Of a DNA stretch of 64,000 bases, positions 1-9,089 are shown one piece after another. Source of the DNA: Wolbachia endosymbiont of Oedothorax gibbosus (GTDB lineage: Bacteria > Pseudomonadota > Alphaproteobacteria > Rickettsiales > Anaplasmataceae); the NCBI RefSeq assembly GCF_936270435.1, contig NZ_OW370567.1, positions 558,001 through 622,000 on the forward strand, read 5' to 3'. The position numbers and the translations under genes are program-made. How positions within the stretch are numbered: position 1 is the stretch's first letter; each line of letters starts with the position of its first letter. The notes under the pieces were generated by a model. The model saw only the letters and a list, made by a program, of their open reading frames with translations. It was not told where the DNA came from and did no database searches.

Positions 1-175
1 TTTCTCTTTCAAACGGAGCATTGGGTACTGCAAAATATGAACCCAGTAAAAACTTGCTCATAACTTTAGCAAGGTGAATGAAATTATCGCCACTTGAGCC
101 CCAACCATGTAAAAAAACAATCAAATTTTTCTTATTTCCGCCTGCACAAATTTCTGGGCCGTTAAGTTCAATCAT
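1..175 (-). CDS. alpha/beta-hydrolase (carboxylesterase/phospholipase type), N-terminal part
   Basis: The window edge cuts this gene; only the first 58 codons are present. The protein begins MIELNGPEICAGG and soon reaches LIVFLHGWGSSGDNF, a beta strand followed by the oxyanion-loop HGWGSSG motif of small serine esterases of the phospholipase/carboxylesterase family. This is followed by a helix and FAVPNAPFE, also typical of that family. The catalytic Ser, Asp and His lie outside the window. The ATG at 175 is preceded by an AGGA-type ribosome site. It points out of the window, away from the mobile-element debris that follows, and is probably a normal chromosomal gene. Confidence 0.75.
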   Translation of the reverse strand, partial: MIELNGPEICAGGNKKNLIVFLHGWGSSGDNFIHLAKVMSKFLLGSYFAVPNAPFERE

Positions 176-399
176 TTCTTTTCCTTTTGCGTTTATATTT
201 TTATTTAACACTAATTTTCAAATTTGTAAAACCAATGTGCAATTATGTACACTATAGTATTTTCTAAAATAAATGATAAATTTCCATTATAGTATTACCA
301 ACTAATACCAATTCCTAAAAATAAATAGACGAATAAAGAAAAATTTCTAAAATAGAATAATTTAAGAATTAATGAGGAGTTATGGCAGCAAGCAATAGG

Positions 400-578
400 A
401 GAAGAATTATATAATAAGAGTAAGCTGGAATTACGGCATAAGAGGAGAGATAGGAAGAAGATTACAGGCAATAATATCTGCAAAAGAATATGGAATAACA
501 AAAGTTGCTCAAATATACCGAGTTACTAGAACTACATTGATGAAGTGGATTACAAGATTTAAGGAAGGAGGAGTCATT
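400..578 (+). pseudogene. Transposase N-terminal fragment (helix-turn-helix)
   Basis: One frame reads through a typical transposase helix-turn-helix, including IISAKEYGITKVAQIY and RVTRTTLMKWITRF, and ends in KEGGV where the sequence joins recombinase DNA. There is no start codon and no catalytic domain, so this is a truncated insertion-sequence remnant. The IS family was not determined. It abuts the 3' end of the serine-recombinase pseudogene on the other strand, so the two were probably joined by a deletion. Confidence 0.5.
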
Positions 579-2642
579 ACTCCGCCAACAATGTTGCAAA
601 TTTTTCTTTTCTTCTCCATTATGTCCAGAAGAGTTTGGCAGCTCTTTTATGCGGAACACCACGTTTACATCCTCAATGTCAATTATCTTAACTAATGTTC
701 TAATAATATCACGTTTAATTAGCCAGTCTGCGTTATCAAGGTTTGATGTAATATTGGAAGAAAAGTCTTCTAAATTGGTTACAATCAGAGTTAGTTCCTG
801 TTTTAACTTCTTTTGATCGAATATCCTTTTTTTCTCCTCTTCAATTGCTTTTAAGCTCTGTTTCATGGCTTTAATTCGTGGTTCAAATTCTTCTTGATTA
901 TTGAGCATAACTATCAATAAGTCTAGCAATACCACGTTTTAATTTATTTTCTTGTTTCTCTAGTAAATCGCTTTTTTGATCCCACGATGATTTTTTAAAC
1001 TCTGAAAGTCTACGTTTGTATTCTTCTAAAATTCTATTTGGATTTTTTAATAAATGCTTAACTTCTTCCCACACAGCTGTTTCTAATGCATCTGTACGAA
1101 TGTGTTTATTATCACAAATTTTGTTACCACCAAAACGGTAAGAATCTCTACCAATACAACGATAATATGCATAATGATCAACTTTTTCTCCTCGTTTATT
1201 TCTTAGAACCTGTTCATAATCTTTTAAGGAGTAAAGAAGTGAAAGCAAGAACGACCATTTGTAAGCTAGTGTTGAGTTTCCGCTCGCAATTTTTCCACAA
1301 ACGCCTACATTTTTCCAACCAAGCAAAAGAGCGCTCAACAACCCATCTCTTTGGCAGTACAACAAAGGTGTGTAATTCACTTCGCTTTATTACTTCGACC
1401 GTCGAACCAATAGTTGCTTTTATTTGTGTTGCAAAATTTTCTCCAGTGTAGCCTGCATCAACAAGTATATTTTTAACTTCAGAGAGTTTTTCTTTAGCAT
1501 TTTCGACCATTTTCATGGCACTGCTGCGGTCGGTTGCTTCTGCCGTTGTTACATAAATCGCGTGTGGTAAACCTTGTGTATCTACTGCAATATGGCGCTT
1601 TATTCCTGAAATTTTTTTACCTGCATCGTAGCCCTTATTTTCAGCAGTATCTGCATTTTTTACGCTCTGAGCATCAATTATACAAAAACTAGTTCTTTCT
1701 TTCCGACCATTGCTGATACGTGTCTCTCCAACTAATTTTTTTTAATACACGCTCCAAAGTACTTTCTGTATCTTCGCTTGGTTTTTCACTCCATTTTTTA
1801 AAATATTCGTAACAACTTCGCCATTTTGGAAAATCTTTTGGCAGCATTCTCCACTGACAGGCACTTTTTAGGACGTACAGCACTGCACAAAATACATCAT
1901 ACAAATCAAGTTTTCTTGGTTTTGTTTTCTTCCTACTACTCTCCAGAATTGATCTGATTTTTTCAAATTGTTCTCGACTTATGTCACTTGGGTATAAATT
2001 TCTCATATATCCTTATTCATATACATCATCTCATAGTTTATCACTTTTTTGAGATTATGAACAGGTTCTTACAGGACTTCCGTAATATGCATAACAACAA
2101 CGCTTACATACAATTAAACCTTGTAGTAAATGCTTTGCTCCTCTTTACTCTTGTCCTTGCTATTTTTCTATTCTCAGCTAGCTGTTCTTGAACTATATCA
2201 AATACATCTTCATCCACTATATTTGGCACTTTAACATAAATCCAATTTGCTTTTTCAACAGAATAGGTAGAGTAATTACCTTTCGGTTGTTCACAAGAAT
2301 GTTTTTGTGGTCTGATATGTTGTACCTACTTTTGTTTTACCAAAAGCTGCTTGTCCTTTGTAAGCAGGGTTTTTTAACATACCCCAAATTACACTTCTAT
2401 CCCAGCACTTTTTCTCTGTTCGTGTTATAATTGACATAGTATTTAGCCGACGACATACTTCTTGCCCTTTCTCTTCCAACCCACAAAAATACTTTCCGAA
2501 CAACATCAGCTTCTTCTTCGTTTATTTCAAATAAAGCTTGTCCTCCTCCAATATATTTATCTATATAACGATAACCATAAGGAGCTCCTCCCATTACGCT
2601 TACACAACCTTTATTAGCCGCATAAATCTTTCCGCGACGACT
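579..2642 (-). pseudogene. Large serine recombinase, degraded and interrupted
   Basis: Pieces of one large serine recombinase of the phage-integrase type lie on the minus strand. From 5' to 3' they are: a recombinase-domain stretch with GGAPYGYRYIDKYIGG and a NEEEADVVRKVF helix; a second stretch with RRLNTMSIITR and MLKNPAYKGQAAFGK; a stretch with NWIYVKVPNIVDEDVF and LLQGLIVCKRCCYAYYG (zinc-ribbon start); then, after an IS, YYRCIGRDSYRFGG and the coiled-coil C terminus. At least three frameshifts (near 2300, near 2115 and near 905) and the loss of the catalytic N-terminal domain make it dead. Removing the ISWpi1-like element and one TTA joins GSPV to RNKRGEK in frame. Phage WO uses a recombinase of this type, so this is probably its relic; that origin is inferred. 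Confidence 0.8.
1206..2068 (-). mobile_element. ISWpi1-like IS5-family element, copy 1
   Basis: An 863-bp element with ends gaacctgttc/gaacaggttc, flanked by TTA duplications at 1203-1205 and 2069-2071. It carries two overlapping transposase frames. The first (2006 down to 1689) begins MRNLYPSDISREQFEKI; the second continues through IDAQSVKNADT and DAGYTGENFATQ to [16 protein letters not shown]. This is the usual ISWpi1 layout, read by frameshifting. The transposase matches the copy at 27090-27952 residue for residue, so both are recent. The insertion splits the serine recombinase. Confidence 0.88.
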
Positions 2643-2866
2643 GTGCGCCGTAGCAACACGGAAAGTGTTGAAGCTGTGCAGTAGATGAGGGAGGGCCCCT
2701 CGGAGCCGGTTTGCAAGAGCAGGCTTCAAACAGCCATAAGCTGCTTTGGTAAAGAGCTAAGGTAGTGAGCGTTATGGAAAACGCACAATTATGTGTCATG
2801 TATGAAATAGAGAGACGAACGCAAGTGAACCACTGATGAAGTGTCGAAAGCGTAGAGACGATATAG
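2643..2866 (+). mobile_element. Group II intron, 5' (domain I) fragment
   Basis: The stretch opens with gtgcgcc, the group II intron 5' consensus GUGYG. It later contains gaacgcaagtg, then gtgtcga and tagagacgatatag, a series very like the domain I distal segment of group IIA introns such as Ll.LtrB. The sequence stops at the IS3 end, so domains II-VI and the reverse-transcriptase/maturase gene are missing. It lies antisense within the serine-recombinase pseudogene. Wolbachia genomes are known to carry group II introns. This fragment could not splice. Confidence 0.75.
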
Positions 2867-2941
2867 TGCACCCATTTGTCTAGACCATTTTTTTCAAAGT
2901 AATCCGATTTTTTTGTAAAGAAGTTCTAATCTAAAAAAAAT

Positions 2942-2984
2942 AATGAATATGTGCGTCCACACACATTTAAAGCACATATTCATT
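2942..2984. repeat. Stem-loop with 17-nt loop (copy 1)
   Basis: A perfect 13-bp stem, aatgaatatgtgc with gcacatattcatt, encloses a 17-nt loop, gtccacacacatttaaa. It lies right after the IS3 transposase stop and could act as its transcription terminator, although no U-tract follows. A hairpin with a different stem but similar loop of the same length occurs at 28851-28897. Confidence 0.7.
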
Positions 2985-3745
2985 CATTGTCTATGATAAT
3001 AGAGATCAGCAGGAGTTTTATAATGTAAAGACTGATGTCGCCTTCTATAGTTATACCAACCAACAAAATCCTTTATTACAACATCCAAATCTCTGATACT
3101 GTTTGGTCTATAGTAATATATGGCTTCTTGTTTTAAAGTTCTCCATAAGCGTTCAATAAATATATTATCAAAGCAGCGTCCTTTATGATCCATGCTGATT
3201 TTTATATTAGCACGCTCTAACTCCATAATGAAATTATAGCTTGTAAATTGCACACCTTGATCACTGTTGAAAATCTCAGGTTTACCTTGTTTTAGAGCTT
3301 CTTTGAGAGTATGAATGCAAAATCCAGCATCAAGATATGGTGATAATGAATGAGCAATAATATAGCGACTATACAAGTCCATTATTGCTACAAAATAGAC
3401 AAACTTACCTTCAAGCATAATGTACGTTATATCAGTGGCCCACACCTGGTTAGCTCTACAAACAATCAAACCTTCAAGTAAATAAGGATATATTTTATGT
3501 TTTTTATCTTTAATGCTAGTGTTATGTTTTTTTCTACAATATAACCCAGTAATTCCCATCTTTTTCATTATTCTCAAAACCTTCTTATGGTTGATTACTA
3601 TTCCATTTGCTATAATTTCAGCAGTAATTTTTCGATATCCATAATGGCAGTCTGAAGCCAAATATATTTCTTGAATTAAATTTGCTATCTCACTTTCATC
3701 ATTAATTATAGGACTATAATATAAGCTAGACCTGCAAATCCTCAA
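2984..3745 (-). CDS. IS3-family transposase, orfB (DDE integrase)
   Basis: The 253-residue protein has an N-terminal HTH_21-like part (YGYRKITAEIIANG) and an rve integrase core. The catalytic residues are visible: Asp in WATDITYIML, Asp in FNSDQGVQFTS, and Glu in FIERLWRTLKQE. It ends WYNYRRRHQSLHYKTPADLYY, the standard IS3 tail. OrfB looks intact, but in IS3 elements it is normally made as an OrfAB fusion, and the orfA here is damaged, so activity is doubtful. Confidence 0.88.
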   Translation of the reverse strand: MRICRSSLYYSPIINDESEIANLIQEIYLASDCHYGYRKITAEIIANGIVINHKKVLRIMKKMGITGLYCRKKHNTSIKDKKHKIYPYLLEGLIVCRANQVWATDITYIMLEGKFVYFVAIMDLYSRYIIAHSLSPYLDAGFCIHTLKEALKQGKPEIFNSDQGVQFTSYNFIMELERANIKISMDHKGRCFDNIFIERLWRTLKQEAIYYYRPNSIRDLDVVIKDFVGWYNYRRRHQSLHYKTPADLYYHRQ

Positions 3746-3823
3746 TAAATTAGCTTGTTTTCTTATTGATAGATCAGAGTCTTTTTCTATAAGTTTTATC
3801 CTATCTTTTTTGTTTATTTCAGT

Positions 3824-4085
3824 AATTTTTTTTTCAAGTAATTATTTTCAACCGTCAATTCCCCTATAACTTTATGCAAATTTTCTATTTCTTGTCCTAA
3901 TATCCTTTGTTTTCTTATACTCTCACTTTCTTCTATAAATAGGTCTTTTAATCTTGCTAATACTCTATCACGCCAATCATATAAATTTGTTGATGGTATT
4001 ACTACATATCTCTGCTGTGCTTTTTTGATTTTTTATTGCTTCCAAAGCTATCTTTGCTTTTAACTCTGCTTTTTTGTTCTCATAC
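3824..4085 (-). pseudogene. IS3-family orfA, frameshifted remnant
   Basis: Two frames carry the orfA product. The upstream part reads KAELKAKIALEAIKNQKSTA, then the frame changes and continues STNLYDWRDRVLARLKD, followed by a leucine-rich coiled coil (LGQEIENLHKVIGELTVENN) and a stop just before orfB. This is the usual HTH plus leucine zipper of IS3 OrfA. A frameshift near 4005 and an early stop near the start break it. Confidence 0.65.
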
Positions 4086-4151
4086 TACACTCCATTCTTT
4101 TCCCTTTTTACTCGGATTAACCATTTTTTTTGGTCTAATTTATGGGGTGCA

Positions 4152-4988
4152 TTATAGTTTTAGCCGGCGCTGTAGCTCTTTTCTCACGTATATTTCAACA
4201 GAGGCTCCTCCTCGCTCGCTCAGCAGACTTATTTGGTACAGATTATACCCCTGTACTGTCCTGAAAATTTGGTATACTTCGTCGGCTGTTGCTCCTGCAG
4301 CAAGTAGTTTTTCCTCTCTCTTCTCACTGGTGTTTTCTATTATTAGGTCAATGTGGTGGTCGACTTTTTCTTTCATACTCTTAGTACTGTATAGATGTCC
4401 ATCATAGGTTATCCATAAATTATTAATGTATACCATTATTGATCTAATACTTTCGTGATTCTTGAACTTTGCAAAAACTTTTTCTATCGCTTCTTCTCTA
4501 ATTGCGAGCACGTCCGGCGCTTTTGACGTTTTTAAATCGCGAAATTTTTCTTTTACTACTTTCACAAAGTATTTTTCTGCTTCTCTCTCCACTCTACTTG
4601 CATAGATTTTCTTTGCTTTGTGCGGATTGAACGGTTCTGAAAGATAGCTACTATGTTCTTCTGGAACGGAAGTTCCATTTTTAAACCATCTTACTTCCTT
4701 ATTTTTTAAAACTTGTAATAGTTCACACGCAGTAAGACGAGTTTCATCATCGAAAGTTCTAACTGGAAGCTTGAGCTCAACTGACTTTTCTCGCGCTTTT
4801 ATTCTTCTTCGAGAGTTGATTTGTGCTCGAAGATGTTTGCTGTTGACATTAACTAAATGCGAGCTGCCACGTAAGTTAAAGTTATGAAATTTACAGTAAA
4901 AAGAAGTTTTCTTAACTTTTTTTACTTGACTTTCTTTTTTATTAGAGTAAAAATCTTTTTGCATGGTGGTGCTGGTAATCTTTTTCAT
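4152..4988 (-). CDS. Hypothetical protein, basic N terminus, C end at IS3 boundary
   Basis: I do not recognise this 278-residue protein. The first 75 residues are rich in Lys, Ser and Arg (VKKVKKTSFYCKFHNFNL, then LRAQINSRRRIKAREKS), the middle is helical and charged, and it ends ELQRRLKL. No signal peptide or membrane segment is visible. Its stop codon lies one base beyond the IS3 end, so the insertion may have cut off a longer C terminus. It diverges from the paralogue pair that begins at 5251, sharing a 260-bp intergenic region with a long palindrome. Confidence 0.6.
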   Translation of the reverse strand: MKKITSTTMQKDFYSNKKESQVKKVKKTSFYCKFHNFNLRGSSHLVNVNSKHLRAQINSRRRIKAREKSVELKLPVRTFDDETRLTACELLQVLKNKEVRWFKNGTSVPEEHSSYLSEPFNPHKAKKIYASRVEREAEKYFVKVVKEKFRDLKTSKAPDVLAIREEAIEKVFAKFKNHESIRSIMVYINNLWITYDGHLYSTKSMKEKVDHHIDLIIENTSEKREEKLLAAGATADEVYQIFRTVQGYNLYQISLLSERGGASVEIYVRKELQRRLKL

Positions 4989-5019
4989 TGGACAAGAAAT
5001 TATTACTATAAAATTTAAG

Positions 5020-5051
5020 TTGTGTAAAGCGTAAAGTTACGCTTTACACAA
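5020..5051. repeat. 15-bp palindrome in divergent intergenic region
   Basis: The sequence ttgtgtaaagcgtaa, a 2-nt spacer, then ttacgctttacacaa forms a perfect inverted repeat. A degenerate relative, catgtaaagcatagttttacg, follows about 110 bp later (near 5132-5152) after a similar lead-in, ctataaattttat. The position between two divergent genes suggests an operator or a duplicated regulatory block. No terminator-like U-tract is present. Confidence 0.5.
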
Positions 5052-5192
5052 TTCTTCCAAAAATTAGCGATTTCAATCCATAGTGAGGTAATAATTCTCC
5101 TGTGTATTAGGTCTACTATAAATTTTATACCATGTAAAGCATAGTTTTACGTTCACGCAGATCTTCTCTTTCATAAAAAATTAGTCTCGCAC

Positions 5193-5221
5193 TTGACCTG
5201 CTAGGAGAATGCTGATATACT
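5193..5221 (+). promoter_or_regulatory. Sigma-70 type promoter for the 5251 gene
   Basis: TTGACC and TATACT are separated by exactly 17 bp, ending 29 bp before the chosen ATG. GGAG at 5241-5244 then sits six bases before that ATG. The arrangement closely resembles the promoter of the paralogue at 6513-6540. Confidence 0.65.
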
Positions 5222-5250
5222 AGGTTTATGTGTTAATAATGGAGTATGAT

Positions 5251-6466
5251 ATGTTAAGCGCTTTGAAAAATGTTAAGAGTAAAGCCAAGGAAGTAATAAG
5301 TACAGTTTCTCATGGTGGAAAGGTAGGTAGAATTCATGATATAAGTAAAGAAAGTTCTCCTTCTCCTGTAGCTTTTGGTTATATAGAGAATGGTGTATCC
5401 CATGATTGGAGGGAAGCTCTTGATTTTGGGGAAGATAGAGCACAATAAACAACAGTGGTTTCCCTCAGTAAGTAATGGAAAAGATTTTCCTAAGATGTAC
5501 AAAGGTGGTTACGAAGTTTATGATGAAGAAACCTGGAAAACGCGTATAAAAAACATAAATCTTTTGCATGATATTCATGATGAAGGGACCTTGAAAATGT
5601 ATCGAGAGTACCTACTTGGGACCTCTGCAGATTCTAATGATGTGGATCATAGTTCTACAATAATTTCAGGAGATTTTCCTAAGGAAATTATAAAAGAATT
5701 GTACAATGGCAAAATGAAAGATCATGAGATAAAGTTTGCAGCACTTGAGGAAAATTTAGATGAAAATTATATACCTTTTCCTGTTGCAAGATTAGCTATC
5801 GCTGGAAAAGATCCATTTTGTTTAAGAAGTCTTCTAGAAGCTAGTAAGTGCAAAGAATATGGTGTAAACGCGGTTACAATTTGCAAACCTGACGAAAACA
5901 AAACAAGAGGAGTACGTTTAACACTTCTTGAAGATGAAAATGGACAGGAAGTAAGGTCATATGAAGTTATTAATGGAACATATGAGATGGTTTTAGGTTG
6001 GTATGTTGAAGGGAAAAAGTGTGAGATGAAAGTTTCTATCAGTGATGATGGTTCTGCAAAAATTCTTAAAAGGAACGGTGTTACTGATGAGCAAATATGT
6101 GCGCACACAGAAGTAATGGTAGGAAAACAGCATGAAGCAAAGTTCTTGGGTGAAGCACTAGGATTACAACCAGCAAAGGCGCAAGCGCAACAGAAAAATT
6201 TTGAAGGAGTAGTTGCTTCGTCAAACAAGCATCCTAAACTAAAAGCTGTTAAAGCTCCATCAAGCAAAGATTCTAAAGAAGGTGCAAAAGTAGAACAACT
6301 CTTGAAAAAGAATCCTGAAGTAAAATCTGCGCTTAAAGAGCTTGGATCAGAATTGCAAAAAGAAAGCTCTGAGGTAGCAAGACCTTCAACAGATATGGCA
6401 AAACCAGATATAAAAGAAGTAGGGGAAAAGAAAGAAGAAAAAAATATTTCTTCTCCTAATCGTTAA
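5251..6466 (+). pseudogene. Unknown Wolbachia protein, paralogue A, frameshifted
   Basis: I cannot name this family. The start MLSALKNVKSKAKEV follows a good GGAG site. The first frame stops at 5448 after WREALDFGEDRAQ, while the second frame continues (NKQQWFPSVSNGKDFP, then YEVYDEETW) to 6466. A run of four Gs near 5428 is the likely break: with three Gs the frames join. The C-terminal half shares a domain with the next gene: YEVINGTYEMVLGWYVEGK, ISDDGSAKIL, NGVT and EQICAHTEVMVGKQ. It ends in a Lys/Glu/Ser-rich, probably disordered tail. It has its own promoter and terminator. Residues from 5390 on could still be translated as a shorter protein. Confidence 0.6.
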
Positions 6467-6476
6467 TTGCACATAT

Positions 6477-6512
6477 AAGATCTCCTCCAAATTTTTGAAG
6501 GAGATCTTTTAC
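6477..6512 (+). terminator. Rho-independent terminator after paralogue A
   Basis: The stem aagatctcc/ggagatctt closes an AT-rich loop and is followed by TTTT. It lies 11 bp after the stop codon. Confidence 0.75.
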
Positions 6513-6540
6513 TTGATTGCTTAGCAAAACATTCTATACT
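6513..6540 (+). promoter_or_regulatory. Sigma-70 type promoter for the 6570 gene
   Basis: TTGATT and TATACT with a 16-bp spacer lie directly after the preceding terminator and 29 bp before the ATG. A GAGAGG ribosome site follows at 6558-6563. Confidence 0.6.
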
Positions 6541-6569
6541 GAATCTATTTAACAGTAGAGAGGTGTATA

Positions 6570-7484
6570 ATGTTTAGTAATTCTTCTAAAAAAAGTTTTG
6601 AAACTGTAGATCTAGTTTTCCGTGAGCAAAGTGTAGCTGAATCAACCTCGAGTAAGGACAAACATAAATGTGTTGTTCTTGATGATGAGGAAGCATGGAA
6701 GAAGTTCTTTGAGATGCAGAACAGCCCTTCTACTAATACTACTAATACAAAAAATCCAAAACCTGGTTTTTATAAAGATAGTTATGGTACAAATAGATGT
6801 ACTATTCAGGATGATAGTAAATATCATGGTAAAAATATTATAGGCAAAGTTGCTGAAAAAATTCAAAACGAGATATCTAAAAAAAATAATGCCATCAAAT
6901 TCGTAAGAATTAAAGAATCCAAATTGGCTTCTTTTGATGAAAAAAGTATTGTTCAGCCTTCATTAAGAGTGATTCTAAATAGTGATGAAAAAGAAACAAT
7001 AAATATGATTGAACTTCTAAGTTGTGAGACATGCAAAAGATGCAATGTAAAATCAATGACATTGATGCTACCTACTACTGGTGGACAATTCGAAAAAAGA
7101 GGAATACGTTGTAGAGTTGATGAAGATGGAACAAGAATTTATGAAGTAGCTAATGGTTCATATAACATGACTCTCAATTGGTACGTTGAAGGAAAAGAGT
7201 GTAAAATGAAAATTAACATTAGTGATGACGGTTCTGTAAAACTTATTGAAAGCAATGGTGTCACTTGGGAGCAATTAGCTGCACACAAAGAAGTAAAAGT
7301 AGGAAGGCAATATGAAGCAAAGCCTCTATATGAAGCATTGTCATATTTAAAGCAGGAAAGCTCTGAAATAGTAGAAGTTTCGCAACAGCCTTCAACAAGT
7401 GTAACGCAACCTACAAAGGTAGAAAATGTGAAGAAAACACAAGAGGAAAAACAAAAAGATACTGCTCAAGGAGTGGGTAGATAA
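6570..7484 (+). CDS. Unknown Wolbachia protein, paralogue B
   Basis: An intact 304-residue soluble protein without signal peptide or membrane segment; I do not recognise the family. Residues 190-255 (YEVANGSYNMTLNWYVEGK, then INISDDGSVKLI, NGVTWEQLAAHKEVKVGRQ) match the C-terminal domain of the upstream gene. The N-terminal half (KCVVLDDEEAWKKFFEM) corresponds more loosely to YEVYDEETWKTRI there. A disordered Gln/Lys/Ser-rich tail ends in AQGVGR. It has its own promoter and terminator, so the pair is a tandem duplication of a complete transcription unit. A role in host interaction is possible but nothing in the sequence proves it. Confidence 0.7.
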   Translation: MFSNSSKKSFETVDLVFREQSVAESTSSKDKHKCVVLDDEEAWKKFFEMQNSPSTNTTNTKNPKPGFYKDSYGTNRCTIQDDSKYHGKNIIGKVAEKIQNEISKKNNAIKFVRIKESKLASFDEKSIVQPSLRVILNSDEKETINMIELLSCETCKRCNVKSMTLMLPTTGGQFEKRGIRCRVDEDGTRIYEVANGSYNMTLNWYVEGKECKMKINISDDGSVKLIESNGVTWEQLAAHKEVKVGRQYEAKPLYEALSYLKQESSEIVEVSQQPSTSVTQPTKVENVKKTQEEKQKDTAQGVGR

Positions 7485-7494
7485 AGCTTATATT

Positions 7495-7526
7495 AAGGTC
7501 TTTTCAAATTTGAGAAGACCTTTTTC
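7495..7526 (+). terminator. Rho-independent terminator after paralogue B
   Basis: The stem aaggtctt/aagacctt with a short AT loop is followed by TTTTT, 10 bp after the stop codon. Confidence 0.75.
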
Positions 7527-7621
7527 ATTCATTTAGTAGAAAGTTAATTCTTTCAACGGTATAATAATAATGAGAATAGAACTGTCCTCAATGGTTCTAT
7601 GATTCCTTTATAAAACTTGAT

Positions 7622-7654
7622 GGGAAGCTTTCTTATACCATTAGAAAGCTTCCC
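7622..7654 (-). terminator. Hairpin at the end of dnaB
   Basis: A perfect 12-bp stem, gggaagctttct/agaaagcttccc, with a 9-nt loop lies at the dnaB stop codon and probably terminates the minus-strand transcript. Confidence 0.6.
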
Positions 7655-8108
7655 TATAATATCCTTCCTGTATTCACTTGATATGGTACTGTGACCTTTC
7701 CGGTTGATCCGCTACGGTTTTTTGCAACATTTATCTCTAAGTCGTTATTAGAATCAGCCTTATAATAATTTTCTCTGTAGAGTAATAACACTAGATCAGC
7801 ATCTTGTTCGATGCTCCCTGACTCTCGCAGGTCTGCTAATTGCGGTCTTTTATTTTGTCTATCTTCTACCTTACGGCTTATTTGTGATAATGCTACGATA
7901 GGAACATTGAAGTCTTTTGCTATATTTTTTAAGGTTCTACTGATTTCTGTTACTTCAAGAGTTCTATTTTCGGTTATTCTTGATCCTCTGAGTAGCTGTA
8001 AGTAATCAATGTATATGCACTTCATTTTATATTTTCTGCAAATCAATGAGATTTTTTTCTTTAGGATATTTATAGCACTTCTCATAATAATCCGAACAGA
8101 TCATAGAA

Positions 8109-9089
8109 ACCTCAGTTATGGATTAGAAAATAGATAAAAGTATAACTAAGAAGAGGGAAACAGGGTAAACTCGAGTATTTTAGTAATAATAAGAGGTTAC
8201 ACATGAAGAAAGATATTACAGAACTGTACTGTTGCGTCGAGGATTTTTGTCGTGCGGTAGATGATAATTTTGCAAATAGGTTCTTATCAAACGGCAAAAA
8301 ACCAACCAGAGTACCAGAAATAGCGCACTCAGAAATTCTAACCATAATCCTATTATACCATAAATCACCATGTAAAAACTTCAAGGCTTTTTATCTTTGT
8401 TATCTTCAGTTATTCTATAGATCAGAGTTTTCAAAGCTGCCTTCATATCACAGATTTATTGCCTTAAAGCCGCGAGTTTTGTGGTATTTAGCATTACTTT
8501 TGCAATGGTTTTGTGAACAAGCAAAAATGACCGGGATTTCCTACATAGATTCTACTTCAATAGCAGTATGCCATCGAAAAAGAATCTCAAGAAATAAGGT
8601 TTTCAAAGGATTAGCAGAGTTAGGAAAGAATACTTACGGCTGGTTTTTTGGTTTTAAATTACATGTAGTAATCAATGAAATAGGTGAAATTCAAGGTGTT
8701 ACGCTAACCAGAGGTAACGTCGATGACAGAAAACCTGTACCAACTCTAACCAAAAAACTAACTGGACTTTTGTTTGGAGATAAGGGCTATATAAAGAAAG
8801 AGCTCTTTGAGAAACTATTCGATAGAGGTCTAAAACTCGTCACTAAAGTGAAAAAAGGTATGAAAAATGCACTGATTTCGCTGAAAGAGAAGATTTTACT
8901 AGGGAAAAGATCGATTGTTGAAACGGTTTTTGGCTGCCTAAAAAACAAATTTGAACTTGAGCACACTCGGCATAGATCCACAGTAAATTTCTTGGTACAT
9001 ATTTTTTCTACCCTCATTTCTTATTCAATGCAATCGAAAAAGCCCTGTATTTCTCAGCTTTACTTCGTTGGTTAATCCATAACTGGGGT
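8109..9089 (+). mobile_element. IS982-family element, copy A
   Basis: A 981-bp element with ends acctcagttatggatta and taatccataactggggt, flanked by TAGAA at 8104-8108 and 9090-9094. It is inserted in the last codons of the IS630 transposase. Its sequence before the transposase ATG (ttacacatg) matches copy D but not copies B and C. Confidence 0.92.
8203..9075 (+). CDS. IS982-family transposase (copy A)
   Basis: A 290-residue DDE transposase. The acidic residues are probably those in SYIDSTSIAVCH, in LLFGDKGYIKKE and in RSIVETVFGCLKN. All four copies in the window encode the same protein, which points to a very recent burst of transposition. Confidence 0.9.
   Translation: MKKDITELYCCVEDFCRAVDDNFANRFLSNGKKPTRVPEIAHSEILTIILLYHKSPCKNFKAFYLCYLQLFYRSEFSKLPSYHRFIALKPRVLWYLALLLQWFCEQAKMTGISYIDSTSIAVCHRKRISRNKVFKGLAELGKNTYGWFFGFKLHVVINEIGEIQGVTLTRGNVDDRKPVPTLTKKLTGLLFGDKGYIKKELFEKLFDRGLKLVTKVKKGMKNALISLKEKILLGKRSIVETVFGCLKNKFELEHTRHRSTVNFLVHIFSTLISYSMQSKKPCISQLYFVG

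Larger units (their letters stand above)
2867..4150 (-). mobile_element. IS3-family element
   Basis: The ends are imperfect inverted repeats: the left begins tgcacccatttgtctagacc and the right ends ggtctaatttatggggtgca, both with an inner part matching at taatccga. Inside are an orfA remnant and an intact orfB transposase. No clear target duplication was found, which fits later rearrangement: the left flank is a truncated group II intron and the right flank is the stop codon of an unrelated gene. Confidence 0.75.

Noticed and set aside
1086-1451. 121-residue plus-strand frame over the recombinase and IS border
   Set aside because: It is the reverse strand of two real coding stretches.
4152-7484. 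Cytoplasmic incompatibility genes cifA/cifB
   Set aside because: The region is next to phage debris and has paired unknown genes, but none shows the nuclease, OTU or Ulp1-like motifs of Cif proteins.
8112-8384. 90-residue frame on the strand opposite the IS982 transposase, present in all copies with a TATAAT box near its start
   Set aside because: It lies in the first part of a real transposase gene and its conservation follows from the identity of the copies; the -35/-10 spacing is poor.
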